Origin: Neopestalotiopsis rosae
Taxonomy: Eukaryota; Ascomycota; Sordariomycetes; Amphisphaeriales; Sporocadaceae
Reading direction: 5' to 3'
DNA length: 64,000 nucleotides
Assembly: GCA_023078685.1 (NCBI GenBank)
Contig: JALGAS010000006.1
Coordinates: 4,340,001-4,404,000, forward strand
The number at the start of each line of letters is the position of its first letter. Positions within the stretch are counted from its first letter, which is position 1. The notes under the pieces were generated by a model. The model did not search any database, had not been told where the DNA came from, and was given only the letters and a program-made list of their open reading frames with translations. The translations under genes and the position numbers were made by a program. Positions 62,197 to 64,000 of this stretch are shown piece after piece.

Positions 62197-64000
62197 TTAT
62201 GGTTTCTCAGAATGCCCATTGTTAAGGAGCATCTCAAGCACAATCTGCTGTCCGGCCACCTCGGGATGAGCCATACAAATCTTGACCGTACCCTTGGACG
62301 CCACCCCAATCTCCCCTCCATTTGCCAAGGGGTCGTAACCGTTACCGCCCTGCCCATAGAAGCCACCGGTAGGACCTCTGACACCATAGTCGAGCACCCT
62401 CACGTCTCGTCCAGCGATAATCTGTCTCAAGCGCCCGTTTTCGGCATTGCGCACTTCCACGTAATCCTCGTTGAATAGCAAAAGGTACTGACCGTACATT
62501 GTCGCGCCCTTGGCCTTCTTCAACTTTCCACTGTATTCCATAATGACGGAACGGCTGACATCGCTGTGTTTGTCGATATAAACAGCACAGTCTTCGTATG
62601 CGAGCAGGAACTCCTGGGTGTTGAGGCGGAACATGCCCAGAGGTTTCTGATCTCTGATACGGCTCGCAATATTGGCAATGGCGGGCTGCTTCACATCAGG
62701 AATACTCATTGGGATCTTCTTGTCCAATGTCATGAGTTCGAAGCCCCTGGCGGTTGCAATTGCAATGTACATATTGAACAAATTGATCGAATAGCATTCC
62801 GTCGGCAAGTAGAAATCGTCAAAGTCGCGGAAGGTTTCAGTAGATCCAGAACCTTTGCCGGTCTTGAAGAAGCGCGTCTTCCTTTCCGTCGACTTTTGGA
62901 ACACAGGTTCCAGGACCTTGAATGTGCTGTGCATGCCCTCCTTCTTCCTGTAGAAGACTAGCATGCGTTCCTTCATCCGAGCCGTGGCGAAGAATGACAC
63001 ATCCTTTGCCAGTCTCTGTGGTGAGCGACGCACATTGTCGGTTGGCGGAGCTGGGAAGTTTGATGATGGAGCGAGGACGTCGAGGGGGTACGAGATCAGA
63101 TTTCTGTCTGCCAGAACGAGTACGACAGAAAATTCTTCCAATATTGCTATTTGCGTGACGCGCGCAATAGAAATTGTCTGCCACTTGATTAGCATACCGC
63201 GAGCATTAAATGGAAAAGAAAGTTTACCTTTGCCCAGCCTCTCTGGTCACTGGCATCAGCCACACAGACACCAGCATCAGTGCCGACCGCAATCATATTC
63301 TTCCCGTAGGCCGAGAAGCCTGTTGCGCAGTTCACAGATGCACGGGATACGGGTGATGGCCCGCGTCCAGGTCCAAACGTCTTCTCGAGATCGCGAATAG
63401 CCCGATCAAGAGGCGTGCCGCGAATGTGGACACCACTCACATACTTGCCCATGGCGGAAATCGAATCGTAGCCAAACGCGCTATCAGCAACAACACGCAG
63501 ACGGAATGGTTCGGCGTTTTGTGCGTGAAGGGCCTTGGCATGGCGGGTTTTGGCTTCGATGATCCTGTCACACCAGTCCTGCCGCGCCTGTGCAGACGAA
63601 GCAAAGAGAGTGTAGACCTCATGGCCAAGATGCTTGACACGGAAAGGATACAAGATCTTGCCTTCGGCTTCGTTAGAGTTTACTGGAGCAAGTCGAGTGA
63701 CTCCCACAGAACCAATGGATGAGTTTGTTGCTGCGTGCTCCAGGCCGGGCCTGTCACCTCCATTGGAGTAAGGTGTTCCGGGCTTGTTGAGCCTTGGATC
63801 TACACCCTTTCTGACGTCCGTGGTAGAGTTTGCTGCCCTCGTCAAAGGTGTACCGATACCTTTTTGCTTCGCCACTGGCTCGTCCTGGCTGCTTTCGAGG
63901 AAGAGTAGCGGCATGGGAATCGGCTGATCTAATTAGTATGTATTCATACAATTTGTATGTATGGGTTGACTTACCTCTTTCGATACATCATACTTTTTGT
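62197..64000 (-). CDS. rom2: Rom2-type Rho1 guanine nucleotide exchange factor, C-terminal part
   Basis: Partial: complement(62197..63183, 63228..63923, 63975..>64000); the 5' part is beyond the right edge. Introns are 44 and 51 nt (GTAAAC/GTAAGT donors). About 568 residues are visible. The PH domain segment is at the start (PIPMPLLFLES, then KILYPFRVKHLGHEVYTLFAS...WCDRIIEAK), followed by the citron homology (CNH) domain (VADSAFGYD, VGTDAGVCVAD, RVTQIAILEEFSVVLVLADRNLISY, GFELMTLDKK, LLAYEDCAVYIDKHSD). The Dbl-homology catalytic domain should lie upstream, outside the window. Rom2 activates Rho1 at the plasma membrane in the cell-wall integrity pathway. Confidence 0.92.

Overview
The window is nuclear DNA of a filamentous ascomycete. 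The evidence is short introns (mostly 44-125 nt) with GTNNGT donors and YAG acceptors, the gene families present (HET domain, het-C, Clr5, CFEM, GH79, cutinase, Vms1, Smc5, Rom2) and long gene-poor spacers. The gene set and the recurrent TAGGTACCTA-type intergenic motifs suggest Sordariomycetes, probably Hypocreales. I cannot fix the genus. No rRNA, tRNA, CRISPR array or intact transposon was found.

Left part (1-22,000), accessory genes: a secreted heme peroxidase with a long extra C-terminal domain (-); an HMG-box-like coding fragment without a start; a Clr5-domain protein (-) divergent from an unrecognised membrane protein with a duplicated Trp motif (+); a cutinase (-) divergent from a HET-domain protein (+); a secreted GH79 glycosidase (+); an atypical SDR (-) divergent from a DODA/LigB-type dioxygenase (+) that lacks one expected metal-binding His; and a 300-residue protein (-) made of three 20-residue repeats, a CCHC zinc knuckle and eight roughly 18-residue repeats. 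This last protein is the most novel object in the window.

Middle part (22,000-46,000), mostly core genes: Smc5 (-), a Gin4/Hsl1-type septin/morphogenesis kinase (+), a small secreted protein with an LPMO-like N-terminal His (+), a nine-exon type IIC-like P-type cation ATPase (+), a 73-residue protein (+), a Cys-rich hypothetical protein (-) and the Vms1/ANKZF1 ribosome-quality-control factor (+).

Right part (46,000-64,000), cell surface and secretion: a 5.9-kb gene-free stretch leads into a highly codon-optimised GPI-anchored Ser/Thr-rich CFEM-like protein (+). It is followed by a secreted glycosylasparaginase (-), a small Cys-rich surface protein (-), a het-C homologue (+) and the 3' part of a Rom2-type Rho1 GEF (-) that runs off the right edge.

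No single operon-like system is present. The recurring themes are self/non-self recognition (HET, het-C, possibly the Clr5/membrane-protein pair), secreted hydrolases or oxidases, and cell-wall or morphogenesis control (Gin4-type kinase, Rom2, CFEM). All splice models were made by eye from reading frame, splice motifs and family resemblance.
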